Shown: one piece after another, positions 1-8,709 of the stretch
Layout: each line of letters begins with the position of its first letter
Position numbering within the stretch: position 1 is the stretch's first letter
Assembly: GCA_046964515.1 (NCBI GenBank)
Contig: JBKUYM010000002.1
Coordinates: 1 to 64,000 of the forward strand
Reading direction: 5' to 3'
Source of the DNA: UMGS1663 sp046964515
Lineage (GTDB): Bacteria; Bacillota; Clostridia; TANB77; CAG-508
Length of the DNA: 64,000 nt
Made by a program: the position numbers and the translations under genes
Notes under the pieces: model-generated
The model's input: only the letters and a program-made list of their open reading frames with translations
Databases searched by the model: none
What the model was told of the DNA's origin: nothing

Positions 1-488
1 TATTAGGACTATGGTGGCAAACATTGTTAGCATTCTTTTTATTATTACCATATAGAACTACAACAGGAGGTTTTCACTTAAAAACACATTTGGGCTGTAT
101 CTTATGTACAAATTTATTTTATTGTGGAAATGCATTTATTAGTACAATATTAAGATTTCCCACAGATTCAATAAAGTGGATAACGATTGGTCTTATATGG
201 TTATTTGGTATAGCTATGGTAACAAAGTATGCACCTGCAGATACAGAAAATGTACCAATTCTAACAAAAAAAGAACGAACGACAAAGAAAATATTATCTT
301 ATATTTTCTTAACAATAAATTTATTGGCAGCAGTGATTATATCAAACAATATAGTTTCAAATATTTTGATTTTAGGAACGCTTATACAAACTATTTCTAT
401 TACTAGAATTGCTTATATACTTACCAAAAATAAATATGGATATGAGTTGTATCAGAAGCAAAATCAAATCACATCCACAATTGGATAA
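1..488 (+). CDS. agrB: AgrB-like accessory gene regulator protease, 5' truncated
   Basis: The frame is open from base 3, so the start lies before the window; about 161 codons are visible. AgrB is a membrane cysteine peptidase that cleaves the AgrD C-terminal tail and helps form the cyclic autoinducing peptide. The sequence shows the family signature GGFH followed seven residues later by cysteine (GGFHLKTHLGC), which fits the catalytic His/Cys pair, then several hydrophobic membrane segments and a polar C-terminal tail. The next gene is a 39-codon agrD, and a matching kinase/regulator block lies on the other strand, which supports the call. The agrBD promoter must be upstream of the window. 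Confidence 0.9.
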   Translation, partial: LGLWWQTLLAFFLLLPYRTTTGGFHLKTHLGCILCTNLFYCGNAFISTILRFPTDSIKWITIGLIWLFGIAMVTKYAPADTENVPILTKKERTTKKILSYIFLTINLLAAVIISNNIVSNILILGTLIQTISITRIAYILTKNKYGYELYQKQNQITSTIG

Positions 489-546
489 TACAGATGTCAG
501 CCGGCGATATCTTATTATAAAAAATCTATATTAGGGGGGAATTTTT

Positions 547-666
547 ATGTTAAAATTATTAGCAAAGGTAGCTGAAAAATATGCTAAAGCTACAAATACT
601 GCTTGTATTATTTGGGGAGCTTATCACCAACCAAAAATGCCAGCAAGTTTAATTAAAAAAGATTAA
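547..666 (+). CDS. agrD: AgrD-like cyclic autoinducer prepeptide (39 aa)
   Basis: This is a short gene 58 bp after agrB, with a strong ribosome site (GGGGGG at about 533-539). The N-terminus (MLKLLAKVAEKYAKATNTA) is an amphipathic membrane-anchoring leader. It is followed by the core CIIWGAY and a charged recognition tail HQPKMPASLIKKD. Known clostridial AgrD tails carry a similar HQPK-x-P stretch directly after the ring. If processing is in the same place, the thiolactone would start at Cys20 and end at Tyr26, a seven-residue ring; the usual ring has five. The product would be secreted and sensed by an AgrC-type kinase. The ring boundary is inference; the gene call is not in much doubt. Confidence 0.88.
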   Translation: MLKLLAKVAEKYAKATNTACIIWGAYHQPKMPASLIKKD

Positions 667-700
667 TTTTAGAAAATTACAATATTTCCTTTATATACAA

Positions 701-732
701 ACAAGGTAGGTTCGACAACTATCTTGTTTTTT
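701..732. terminator. Rho-independent terminator between convergent agrD and kinase gene
   Basis: The stem ACAAGGTAG / CTATCTTGT encloses a nine-base loop and is followed by a run of T. It lies between convergent genes and ends the agrBD transcript; it may also serve the opposite strand. Confidence 0.8.
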
Positions 733-740
733 TATATTAT

Positions 741-2081
741 CTAGTAATAGATTTCTAATCTTTGCGTAAAAAAACATCCTTCTTTAGAAGTTTTAATATC
801 TAAATTATTGTGTTCTTGAATAATTTGATTTACTTTCCAAAGTCCTAATCCAGAATTTCCCTTTTTGGTAGAATAATTCTTTTTATAAATATCTTTAGTG
901 TTAATACCTTTATCAATGAAAGAATTTCTAATAATTAATATTTGAGTATTTTCTTTTTCTCTAAAATAAATATAAATTCTTTTTTCCTCACATTCAGAAG
1001 TGGCTTCTATAGCGTTATCTAATAAAATTCCAAGTATTCTTGTAAATTCGTAAATGTCTGTATGAAGACTATTTAAGTTAAAAGCTACTTCTAAAACTAT
1101 TTTAATTCCTTTTTGATCAGCCTTATGATATTTACTCGCAAGTAAATTATAAATACCAGGATTGTTAACAATTTTTGGGTTTAATGAAGTTAGATTATTA
1201 GTATGTACATAATCAGCAGAAAGTTTGTAGTAATAATTTTTAAATCCATCTAAATCTCCTCTTTCAGCATAACCTGCAATACCATCTAAAATATTACCTA
1301 GGTCATGTTTAAAAGAACGTGTGTTATCATATAAGAGTTCTAACGTTTTATTATATAATTGTGCCTCTTCAAGATTAACGGTTGTAACTTCTAATTTCAT
1401 TGTATTAGTTAAACTGTAAAGACTTATAAAAAAGTAAATGATTAGACTCAACATACTAAATATAACAATAAAAGTTGGAAAATTATCATTATATACCATA
1501 ATTAAAAAAAATTGTGTAGCAATAGAAACAATTGCAAAAATAATATTAAATATAATGGTTTTTTTATCTTTTTTATCAATGTTTTCAAAAATAGTAATAT
1601 TTAAGTGATAATGTTTTACAATTCTATAGAGTAAAAATACAAATAGATAAATAAGTGATAAAACAAGTATCCTAAAAATAGGAATATTTGCAGATGGTTC
1701 AAAGGGAATATTAAATATTAAAAGAAAAATTCTGGATATTAATGTTTCTAAAATACTAATTGCAATTAAAGGGAGAAGCTCTGCTATTAAACTTTTTAAA
1801 ATACTTATTTTAAAAATATACATAATAATAAAAGGCGTGCAGAGCAAAGTAATAATATTACTATATTGTTTGATAAATATACTACTACATATAATTCCTA
1901 ATAAGGAAACTGAAATAACATAACTTATCTTTTGAATTCTAGTACAATTCATATTAAGAATTGTTGTAAAAAGAAGCATTGCGACTGTTGCTTCAATGAT
2001 GGCTAAAGGGGCTATAAGCATATTAGTGAGAGATTCATTTTCTGTCATTAAAATGGGCATAAGAGACTGAAAAAAATTCAT
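741..2081 (-). CDS. AgrC-like sensor histidine kinase, paralogue 2 (GHKL type)
   Basis: 446 aa, starting at an ATG preceded by GGAGG. The first ~215 residues form six or so hydrophobic segments, the peptide-sensing membrane domain of AgrC-like kinases. The dimerisation/phosphoacceptor region holds the histidine in RSFKHDLGN (about residue 260). The ATPase domain has the N box DNAIEA and the G box GNSGLGLW. It is a close paralogue of the next gene upstream (2156-3502), with co-linear domains throughout, so it probably arose by tandem duplication. A hairpin separates the two, so its transcription may be weaker or independent. It may sense the AgrD peptide encoded just downstream, but which of the two kinases does so cannot be told from sequence. 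Confidence 0.88.
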   Translation of the reverse strand: MNFFQSLMPILMTENESLTNMLIAPLAIIEATVAMLLFTTILNMNCTRIQKISYVISVSLLGIICSSIFIKQYSNIITLLCTPFIIMYIFKISILKSLIAELLPLIAISILETLISRIFLLIFNIPFEPSANIPIFRILVLSLIYLFVFLLYRIVKHYHLNITIFENIDKKDKKTIIFNIIFAIVSIATQFFLIMVYNDNFPTFIVIFSMLSLIIYFFISLYSLTNTMKLEVTTVNLEEAQLYNKTLELLYDNTRSFKHDLGNILDGIAGYAERGDLDGFKNYYYKLSADYVHTNNLTSLNPKIVNNPGIYNLLASKYHKADQKGIKIVLEVAFNLNSLHTDIYEFTRILGILLDNAIEATSECEEKRIYIYFREKENTQILIIRNSFIDKGINTKDIYKKNYSTKKGNSGLGLWKVNQIIQEHNNLDIKTSKEGCFFTQRLEIYY

Positions 2082-2107
2082 TTATTTTATCCTCCGTTTA
2101 TTATTAA

Positions 2108-2146
2108 AATGTAAAAGAAAACAAGATAGATTTTTAAGCTATCTTG
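2108..2146 (-). terminator. Hairpin between the two kinase genes
   Basis: Stem CAAGATAG / CTATCTTG with a T-rich tract following on the minus strand. It lies in the 74-bp gap between the paralogous kinases and resembles the terminator downstream of the second kinase, as if the terminator was duplicated with the gene. It could attenuate transcription into the second kinase. Confidence 0.6.
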
Positions 2147-2155
2147 CTTTTCAAA

Positions 2156-3502
2156 CTAATAAAAAATTTCGAGTTGTTGTTTAAAGAATTCTTGGTTTTT
2201 TGTAGTATACAAGTTTAAGTTATCATTCTTTTTTAAAATTTGTCGAATTTCCCATAGACCTAATCCAGAGTTTCCTTTTTTAGTAGAAAAACCTTTTTCA
2301 TAAATTTTTTCAGTATCTAATTGTTTATCTTTGTATGTATTTTCAATTATTAAGAGTTGCATTTTTCTATGAGAATCTTTTTTCAGGTATACATTAATTG
2401 TTTTGTTTTCACACTCAGAGGTAGCTTCTATAGCATTATCCATTAAAATACCAAGAATTCTTGTAAATTCATATATTTTAATATGTAATTCATTTAAATC
2501 TAAAAAGCTTTCTAAGTTTATTTTAATACCCTTTTCGTCTGCTTTATGATACTTATTAGCTAAGACATTGTAGACGGCAGGATTATTAATTACTTCAGGA
2601 CTTAAAGTTGTTAAATTGTTTACCCTTTGACAATCTTCTAAAAGTTGGGAATAGTATTTTCTTAAACCATCCATATCATTTGTATTAATATAACCACCAA
2701 TACCTTGAACAATATTACCAAAATCGTGTTTGAAAGCTCTTGTATTATCTTGTAGAATTTGTAAAGTTTTATTATATAAAGTTGCTTCCTCTAAACTAGT
2801 AGTAGCAACTTCTAATTTCATAGTTCTACTTAAACTATAAATACTGATTATAAAATATGCTAATAAACTAATAGTGCTTAAAATAACAATAAAAGAAGGT
2901 AGACTATCATTATATATTATAATTAAAAAGAATTGTGTAAAAATAGCTATAATAGCTAAAATTAAATTTATAATAAGAATTCTTTTGTTCCTTTTATTTA
3001 TAGCATCAAAAATGTTAATATTTATATGAAAATGCTTAATTAGTGAGTATATTATAAATAACATTAAATAAATTGATAAAAGTATAACGAGCCTATATAT
3101 AGGAATATTAGCAGAAGGAGCGAAAGGAACATTTAAAATAAGCAACATAAGTCTTGAAATTATTGTTTCCGATAAAGCTATACAGATTAATGGAATTACT
3201 TCTCCAGCAAGACTTTTAAAAAAATTTATTTTAAAGACAAACATAATTATAAAAGGAGTACAAACTAGAGTAATAATGTTACTATATTGTTTAGGCAAAA
3301 GGGAGTTACAAAATAAACCTAGTAAAGATATGATAGTTATATAAATTATTTTTTGCTTTTTTGTACTTTTAACGTTTAAAAGAGTGGTAAATAAAAGCAT
3401 AGAAACTATAGCTTCAATTATAACGAGGGGAGCGATTATTATATTAGTTAATCCTTCATTTTCAGTAGTTAGTGCCGTCCAAACGGTCTGTAAAATATCC
3501 AT
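2156..3502 (-). CDS. AgrC-like sensor histidine kinase, paralogue 1 (GHKL type)
   Basis: 448 aa with a hydrophobic N-terminal half (about six to seven membrane helices), the phosphoacceptor motif RAFKHDFGN, the N box DNAIEA and the G box GNSGLGLWEI. This is the architecture of agr-type peptide receptors. The start codon lies inside the 3' end of the response-regulator gene (41-nt overlap), so the two are translationally linked and are the most likely cognate pair. The nearest GGAGG is 12 nt from the ATG, which is a long spacing and is consistent with coupling. It acts in the membrane, autophosphorylates on the histidine and passes the phosphate to the LytTR regulator. Confidence 0.88.
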   Translation of the reverse strand: MDILQTVWTALTTENEGLTNIIIAPLVIIEAIVSMLLFTTLLNVKSTKKQKIIYITIISLLGLFCNSLLPKQYSNIITLVCTPFIIMFVFKINFFKSLAGEVIPLICIALSETIISRLMLLILNVPFAPSANIPIYRLVILLSIYLMLFIIYSLIKHFHININIFDAINKRNKRILIINLILAIIAIFTQFFLIIIYNDSLPSFIVILSTISLLAYFIISIYSLSRTMKLEVATTSLEEATLYNKTLQILQDNTRAFKHDFGNIVQGIGGYINTNDMDGLRKYYSQLLEDCQRVNNLTTLSPEVINNPAVYNVLANKYHKADEKGIKINLESFLDLNELHIKIYEFTRILGILMDNAIEATSECENKTINVYLKKDSHRKMQLLIIENTYKDKQLDTEKIYEKGFSTKKGNSGLGLWEIRQILKKNDNLNLYTTKNQEFFKQQLEIFY

Positions 3503-4226
3503 AATTATTTAAATCCTCCATAAATTTAGTTTTGTATTTAGGTCCAATATAACATTTTAAATCTTCAGTGCTATCAAAGTTTTGTTCAAAAGTAATTAAA
3601 TTGCCATTAGGGTCAACATTATTAATTTTATTGATATTAGCAATATAAGATTTATGACATCTGACAAAATTATCTGGTAATTCTTCTTCTAGTTTTTTAA
3701 AAGAACCATAAGTTTCATAAGTTCTGGTATCTGTATAAAAAACTAACTTCATACCATCTTTTCGAATATAGCGAATATTATCTTGACAGATAATGGTGTT
3801 CTTGTTATTAATACGTATAAAAGTTTTCCTTTTAGGGCTAGTGGTAGTAATGTCATCTACTAATCTTAAAAGGGTATCTTCTAATCTATCAATAGCAATT
3901 GGCTTAGGTAGAAAATCAAAAGTTTTATATTTATAAGCCATTAAGATATATTCTAAATGTGCACTTGTAAAAATAATATAAATTTCTTTGTTCTTTTTTC
4001 TAACAATATCTGCTACATCAAGACCAGAAATTTTAGACTTCAAATCAATGTCTAAGAATAAAACATTAGCAGTATGGTCCTCTAAAAAGTCTAGGACACC
4101 TTCTGCTGTTAAAGATTGAAAAGAAATTTCAGCATCTAGATCATGTTGAATAAATAAAGATTCCAGCATTTTAGATAGCCTATCTAAGACGACCTTATTA
4201 TCATCACATACAACAAAACTTAACAT
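3462..4226 (-). CDS. AgrA/LytTR-family response regulator
   Basis: 254 aa. I chose the ATG at 4226 over an upstream in-frame start because GGGGG sits just before it and the protein then begins MLSFVVCDDN, the normal start of a receiver domain. The receiver (residues ~1-125) has the acidic pair DD, the phosphoacceptor aspartate in FLDIDL, and the T/S and K positions (TSAH, PKPI). The C-terminal ~100 residues are a LytTR DNA-binding domain (RCHKSYIANINKI is typical). It is the first gene of a regulator-kinase-kinase operon and probably activates agrBD and other targets in response to the peptide. Its own promoter is at 4316-4344. Confidence 0.9.
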   Translation of the reverse strand: MLSFVVCDDNKVVLDRLSKMLESLFIQHDLDAEISFQSLTAEGVLDFLEDHTANVLFLDIDLKSKISGLDVADIVRKKNKEIYIIFTSAHLEYILMAYKYKTFDFLPKPIAIDRLEDTLLRLVDDITTTSPKRKTFIRINNKNTIICQDNIRYIRKDGMKLVFYTDTRTYETYGSFKKLEEELPDNFVRCHKSYIANINKINNVDPNGNLITFEQNFDSTEDLKCYIGPKYKTKFMEDLNNYGYFTDRLDGTNY

Positions 4227-4315
4227 TTTTATCCCCCACGTTAAAAGTAATTTATATAGTAGAATAAAATTTGACACATACGTATAAATTACCTAAATTT
4301 TCCAATTTATAATAC

Positions 4316-4344
4316 ATAATAATCCATAATTTTTAGATTGTCAA
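4316..4344 (-). promoter_or_regulatory. Promoter of the LytTR regulator-kinase operon
   Basis: On the minus strand TTGACA (4344-4339), a 17-bp spacer and TATTAT (4321-4316) form a near-consensus vegetative promoter about 90 bp before the regulator start. Confidence 0.6.
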
Positions 4345-4382
4345 TAGATATTTAAAGATAAAAAATAAATTATTGTCGAAAC

Positions 4383-4399
4383 TTGTAGAAACATTGTAG
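4383..4399. promoter_or_regulatory. Possible LytTR-type direct repeat
   Basis: TTGTAG occurs twice with an 11-bp period (4383-4388 and 4394-4399), one helical turn apart, about 40 bp upstream of the regulator promoter. LytTR proteins bind paired direct repeats, so this may be a binding site. The repeat is short and I have no second copy to compare it with. Confidence 0.25.
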
Positions 4400-4538
4400 C
4401 CGTAAGTATAGAAAATACGCCATTTTATAATAAATATAAACCAATCAGTAAACAAAAAGAAGGACACATAAAAAATAAGAGGAAATATAACAGTATATTT
4501 TCTTATTATACTACATATAATGTTCTGAGGTGAAGAAA

Positions 4539-5363
4539 ATGTCAGTTCGAAAAGAAAAGAAGGTTTTTTATTTAGCGAGTATATTAATCATTGCTGCTTT
4601 TACATTTAGCATTCTGTCTTATAGTCAGAGGCCAGATATGATTGCAACGAGTGGAAGTGTAGTAGACAGTAAAAGCAATCAAAAGATAGGTTGGGGTATT
4701 AAAAGAAATGATAATCATGAGCAACCAGATTTAGGAAGTAAAAATAAAAGAATTATTGATGAAAATAATGGAATTGCTATGGGGAGTAAAGAATATAAAT
4801 ATGTGTATTTAACATTTGACGAAGGATATGAAGCAGGTCATACAGAAAAAATATTAGAAGTATTAAAACAAAATGATGTAAAGGCTACTTTTTTTATTAC
4901 AGCACACTATGTGAATACACAGCCAGATTTAGTAAGAAAGATGATAGAAGAAGGGCATACAATAGGTAATCATACCGTTAATCATAAAAGTATGCCAACA
5001 TTAACCTTAGAGGAAATAAAAAAAGAAGTAATGGATTTACATACTTCTATTTACAATCAATTTGGCTATGAAATGAAATATATAAGACCTCCTAAAGGGG
5101 AATATAGTGAAAAGACAGTTGCTTATTGCAATACTTTAGGATATACAACTGTTATGTGGTCTTTTGCGTATGATGATTGGAATGAGAATGCACAAAAAGG
5201 GGAAGCTTATGCGAAACAGAAAATATTAGATAATGTCCATAATGGAGCAGTTATTTTATTACATGGTAATTCTAAGGACAATACTAATGTATTAGATAGC
5301 TGTATTAAAGAAATTAAAAAGGAAGGATATAGTTTTAGGGCCTTAGATGATTTTGTAAGATAA
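4539..5363 (+). CDS. pdaA: PdaA-like polysaccharide deacetylase (delta-lactam type)
   Basis: 274 aa; the ATG at 4539 is preferred over the in-frame GTG at 4530 because GAGGTG lies seven bases before it. It has one N-terminal hydrophobic signal/anchor (about residues 10-27), a variable linker, and then a NodB-fold deacetylase domain. The motifs are TFDEGYE (first Asp region), HTIGNHTVNH (metal-binding histidines), RPPKGEYS and LLHGNSKDN. The overall match is to PdaA, which deacetylates N-acetylmuramic acid residues for muramic-delta-lactam in spore cortex. The extracytoplasmic location fits. In known PdaA the first motif is TFDNGYE, so the DE here is a small variation. Spore genes follow directly downstream. 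Confidence 0.85.
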   Translation: MSVRKEKKVFYLASILIIAAFTFSILSYSQRPDMIATSGSVVDSKSNQKIGWGIKRNDNHEQPDLGSKNKRIIDENNGIAMGSKEYKYVYLTFDEGYEAGHTEKILEVLKQNDVKATFFITAHYVNTQPDLVRKMIEEGHTIGNHTVNHKSMPTLTLEEIKKEVMDLHTSIYNQFGYEMKYIRPPKGEYSEKTVAYCNTLGYTTVMWSFAYDDWNENAQKGEAYAKQKILDNVHNGAVILLHGNSKDNTNVLDSCIKEIKKEGYSFRALDDFVR

Positions 5364-5366
5364 AAG

Positions 5367-5402
5367 AAAAGTATGTAGTTTATGCTAGCTACATACTTTT
5401 TT
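5367..5402 (+). terminator. Terminator after the deacetylase gene
   Basis: Stem AAAAGTATGTAG / CTACATACTTTT with a short loop and trailing T run. Confidence 0.85.
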
Positions 5403-5506
5403 CAATTTGAAGAAACCAAAATAATAGGCATAATATAAGACAAAAGAAAATAAGATGTAAAGAAACTAGATAAGAAAATAAAAACTATCTAAAAAAGAGG
5501 TGGGGT

Positions 5507-5818
5507 ATGAGAAAAACAAAAAATAGAAAAAAACAAAACCGATTAGAAGAATTGTTAGAAATTCCAAAAGAAATTTCATCTCAAGAAGCAAAAATCACGG
5601 TGGTTGGATTTGAACAAATGCTAATTGAAAATTATAAAGGCATTTTAGAATACCAAGAATTTTATATTCGAATAAGTACTCACATAGGTATTGTCAATAT
5701 TAATGGATTCAATTTAAAGCTAGAAGAAATGACAACAGATGATATCATGGTAACTGGAAAAATTGAGAGTATTGATTTTGAAAATAGAGTGGATGAAGGG
5801 GAAGGATTATGTACTTAA
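5507..5818 (+). CDS. yqfC: Sporulation protein YqfC
   Basis: 103 aa, basic N-terminus, no membrane segment; matches the small YqfC/YabP-like family found in endospore formers (ISTHIGIVNINGFNLKLEEM is typical). In Bacillus it belongs to the mother-cell sporulation regulon together with yqfD. The start has GGTGGGG just upstream. It overlaps yqfD by 10 nt and heads the cluster that continues to ybeY and dgkA, so it probably shares its transcript. The exact biochemical role is unknown in the family. Confidence 0.88.
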   Translation: MRKTKNRKKQNRLEELLEIPKEISSQEAKITVVGFEQMLIENYKGILEYQEFYIRISTHIGIVNINGFNLKLEEMTTDDIMVTGKIESIDFENRVDEGEGLCT

Positions 5819-6993
5819 AAATACTATTAAATTATTTAATAGGCTATGTTCATATAGAAGTAGAAGGTTATTTTATAGAGCGCTTTATCAATTTATGCAT
5901 TAGTAAACATATTTTATTGTGGAATAGTAAAAGAGAAAAATCCACTTTGCTACATACGAACATGAGTATTCATGATTTTAGAAGAATTAGTACAATTGCT
6001 AAACAAGCAAAGTGCAAAGTAAAAATACAAGCAAAGAAAGGACTTCCTTTTATATTTCACAAATATAAAAAAAGAAAACTGTTTTTTGTATTTTTATTAT
6101 TTATTTTCATAGGTATTATGTCCTTATCCAACTTTGTATGGAATATAGAAATAACAGGTAACACAACCATTCCTACAGAAGAATTATTACAGACCGTACA
6201 AGAAGAAGGCTTAACAGTGGGCAAACTAAAAGGAAAAATTAATAGTAAGGAGATTATTAATAAAATTCGTTTAGATAGAAATGATATTGCTTGGGTGGGA
6301 ATAGAACTACAAGGAACAAATGCCGTTGTAAAAGTTGTAGAAGCAGATAAAAAACCAGAAATTATCAATGAAGAGGAATATTGCAATATTGTTGCAACAA
6401 AACCGGGAATTATTGTAAAAATAGATGCGCTAAATGGTACACCCCTAGTAAAAGAAGGCGATACCATAAAAGCAGGTACAGTTCTAATTGGTGGGTTCCT
6501 AGAAGGCAAGTATACTGGTACTAGATATGTGCATGCAAATGGCCAAGTTCAGGCAAAAGTATGGTATTCACAGACTGAAAAAGTGGAGCTAAAACAAATG
6601 CAAAAAATACGAACTGGAAACGTGGAAACGAAATATTCCGTAAATTTAAATAATTTTCCAATAAATTTATATAAAACTCTTTCAAAATTTGAAAAGTATG
6701 ATACAATAATGGAGAATAATAAATTAAAACTATTTTCAGATTTTTATTTGCCAATAGAAGTCAGTAAAATAACAAATTATGAAGTAAAAGAAGAACCAAT
6801 AGAATATAGCATAGAAGAAGCCAAACAACTAGCACAGCAAAAAGCAAAAGAGATATTAGATGGGCAAATTGCAAAAAAAGAAAATATTTTAAATACCTAT
6901 ATTAACTATAAGCAAACAGATAATGTTATAGAGGCTGAAGTGATATATGAGGTACTTGAAGAAATTGGGACAAAAGAAAAAATTGTATTTTGA
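5809..6993 (+). CDS. yqfD: Sporulation protein YqfD (stage IV-like membrane protein)
   Basis: 394 aa. An N-terminal cytoplasmic part (~1-90) is followed by a membrane helix (FFVFLLFIFIGIMSLSNFVW) and a large extracytoplasmic domain, the known YqfD layout. It is expressed in the mother cell in Bacillus and needed for efficient sporulation. Its start codon lies inside yqfC with a ribosome site (GAAGGGGAAGG) in the yqfC coding sequence. Bacillus has phoH next; here an unrecognised gene follows instead. Confidence 0.88.
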   Translation: MYLKILLNYLIGYVHIEVEGYFIERFINLCISKHILLWNSKREKSTLLHTNMSIHDFRRISTIAKQAKCKVKIQAKKGLPFIFHKYKKRKLFFVFLLFIFIGIMSLSNFVWNIEITGNTTIPTEELLQTVQEEGLTVGKLKGKINSKEIINKIRLDRNDIAWVGIELQGTNAVVKVVEADKKPEIINEEEYCNIVATKPGIIVKIDALNGTPLVKEGDTIKAGTVLIGGFLEGKYTGTRYVHANGQVQAKVWYSQTEKVELKQMQKIRTGNVETKYSVNLNNFPINLYKTLSKFEKYDTIMENNKLKLFSDFYLPIEVSKITNYEVKEEPIEYSIEEAKQLAQQKAKEILDGQIAKKENILNTYINYKQTDNVIEAEVIYEVLEEIGTKEKIVF

Positions 6994-7006
6994 AAGGAAG
7001 GATACT

Positions 7007-8218
7007 ATGGAAGAAAGAAGTCTTAGAGTCTATGCAGATAAAACGTTTTTCACGAAGATAACCAATACCATTACAAAAATGTTAATTCCTACAAAAATAG
7101 GAATTAATGGCATGTTGATTTCTATCAAAAGAAATAATGTATTAAAGGCTTATGAAATAGATACACAAAATGAGGAAGAAGAAGATACAGAAAAAAAAGA
7201 AGCAATTCACCAAAAATATGAGGATACTTTTTCTTTATACCTAGAAGCCATTGATAAACATATTATGGATTCTATCTATAAAAAAGTAAAGAATGATACT
7301 GCTACAGAATTTGAAAAAGATGCACTTTCTAGATATTATGAAGTAATTCATATTAAAGAAAGTGAATATTTGGAATATAAATATATTAAACAAAAATATT
7401 TATTAGAGTTAGATTATGAAACCATAAAAGCATTGGAAAAACCAAAATTAATGCAAAAATATATACCTTTTTATGTCACTAAAATGGATGCTTTATATAA
7501 AGGACTATTAAAACATTTTTCTATAAAATTAGCAGATAATTTGAGTTATCAGAATAAAGAAGAAGTTTATGAAAAAATATTTACTACTTTAGAAGCGTAT
7601 ATTACTAAAATTTTACCATTGAAGATGCAAGAAGATGATACCAATACCTATAAAGAAATTTTAGAAGAATATGATAAGTTTGAGAAATTTAGTGTAGGTA
7701 AATTAGACCAAAATGATGGTATAGAGAAAAAAATGATTTTATTAGCCATTAGTAGAACTTTATTTACGCATAGTTTGCCATTGATTGTAGCAGAACAATG
7801 CTATGTTAAATTATTAAAAGATACTAGAAGTCTAATTATAGATACGAGAGTTATCAAAAAACAAGAAAAAGCCTATTCTTTATTAATTCGATTAATAGAG
7901 GATTATAATGTTAAATTACTTTCTACCAAGATATATTGGGACAAACCAGCACAAAGAGACTTTTATAAAAAATTTTGGAAAGATTATCAGGATATAGAAA
8001 AATTAAAAAATACAGATTATGTAGCATATAGAAATAAAAAAGAAATTTTATTTATTAGTAGTGATTTAAAAGAAGTACGTAAGAACGAAAATCGCTATTG
8101 CAAAATTATTAAATTTTATCAAAATAAATTAGTAGAACTTGGTGCTATGAGAGAATTAAAAAATCACTATCTATCAGAAGGAAACTACATGGGAAGGAAA
8201 ATATTATGCAGGAAGTAG
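7007..8218 (+). CDS. Unrecognised helical, charged protein between yqfD and ybeY
   Basis: 403 aa from the ATG at 7007, which has GAAAGGAAGG upstream; an in-frame extension further 5' would overlap yqfD and has no ribosome site. I do not recognise a family. The protein is rich in Lys, Glu, Tyr and Ile, predicted mostly helical, has no clear membrane segment or signal peptide and no nucleotide-binding motif. It has an acidic stretch near residue 50. It overlaps ybeY by 13 nt, so the two are translationally coupled. In the Bacillus order this slot is occupied by phoH and pgpH, neither of which it resembles. Confidence 0.75.
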   Translation: MEERSLRVYADKTFFTKITNTITKMLIPTKIGINGMLISIKRNNVLKAYEIDTQNEEEEDTEKKEAIHQKYEDTFSLYLEAIDKHIMDSIYKKVKNDTATEFEKDALSRYYEVIHIKESEYLEYKYIKQKYLLELDYETIKALEKPKLMQKYIPFYVTKMDALYKGLLKHFSIKLADNLSYQNKEEVYEKIFTTLEAYITKILPLKMQEDDTNTYKEILEEYDKFEKFSVGKLDQNDGIEKKMILLAISRTLFTHSLPLIVAEQCYVKLLKDTRSLIIDTRVIKKQEKAYSLLIRLIEDYNVKLLSTKIYWDKPAQRDFYKKFWKDYQDIEKLKNTDYVAYRNKKEILFISSDLKEVRKNENRYCKIIKFYQNKLVELGAMRELKNHYLSEGNYMGRKILCRK

Positions 8219-8691
8219 TCGCTATTCATTTTTTAGACGTAGAAGAGAATGTATCTTATCAAGAACTTATTCAAAAAGTAGTACAAACTTGCTTTACACA
8301 AGAAAACTTAAATGCGTTAAATTTATATATGAGTGTTACCTTAACGACACCAGAACATATTCGTATTTTGAATGGAACCTATCGAAAAATAAATAAAGAA
8401 ACAGATGTATTATCATTTCCTATGTTTGATAAAAAAGAATTAGATTTATTGGTTAAAGAACAGATTCCATTACCGATTCAAGAAATTTTAGGAGATATAG
8501 TTATTTCTATAGAAAGAGTACAACAGCAAGCAGAAGAATATGGGCATAGTTTTGAAAGAGAGTTAGCCTATATGCTGGTACACGGATTTTATCATTTAAT
8601 GGGGTATGATCATATTGAAGAGCAAGATAAAATGCAGATGAGACCAAAAGAAGAAAAAATATTGGAGCAATTACATATTACAAGAGATTAG
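8206..8691 (+). CDS. ybeY: Endoribonuclease YbeY
   Basis: 161 aa metalloprotein involved in 16S rRNA 3' maturation and ribosome quality control. The zinc site HGFYHLMGYDH (H-x3-H-x5-H) is intact, and the upstream core NGTYRKINKETDVLSFP and EILGDIVIS are family hallmarks. The length is normal. The start at 8206 is inside the preceding gene and is preceded by GGGAAGGAAA. It is followed by dgkA after 18 bp, as in most Firmicutes. Confidence 0.95.
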   Translation: MQEVVAIHFLDVEENVSYQELIQKVVQTCFTQENLNALNLYMSVTLTTPEHIRILNGTYRKINKETDVLSFPMFDKKELDLLVKEQIPLPIQEILGDIVISIERVQQQAEEYGHSFERELAYMLVHGFYHLMGYDHIEEQDKMQMRPKEEKILEQLHITRD

Positions 8692-8709
8692 ACATAAGAG
8701 GTAGAAAAA

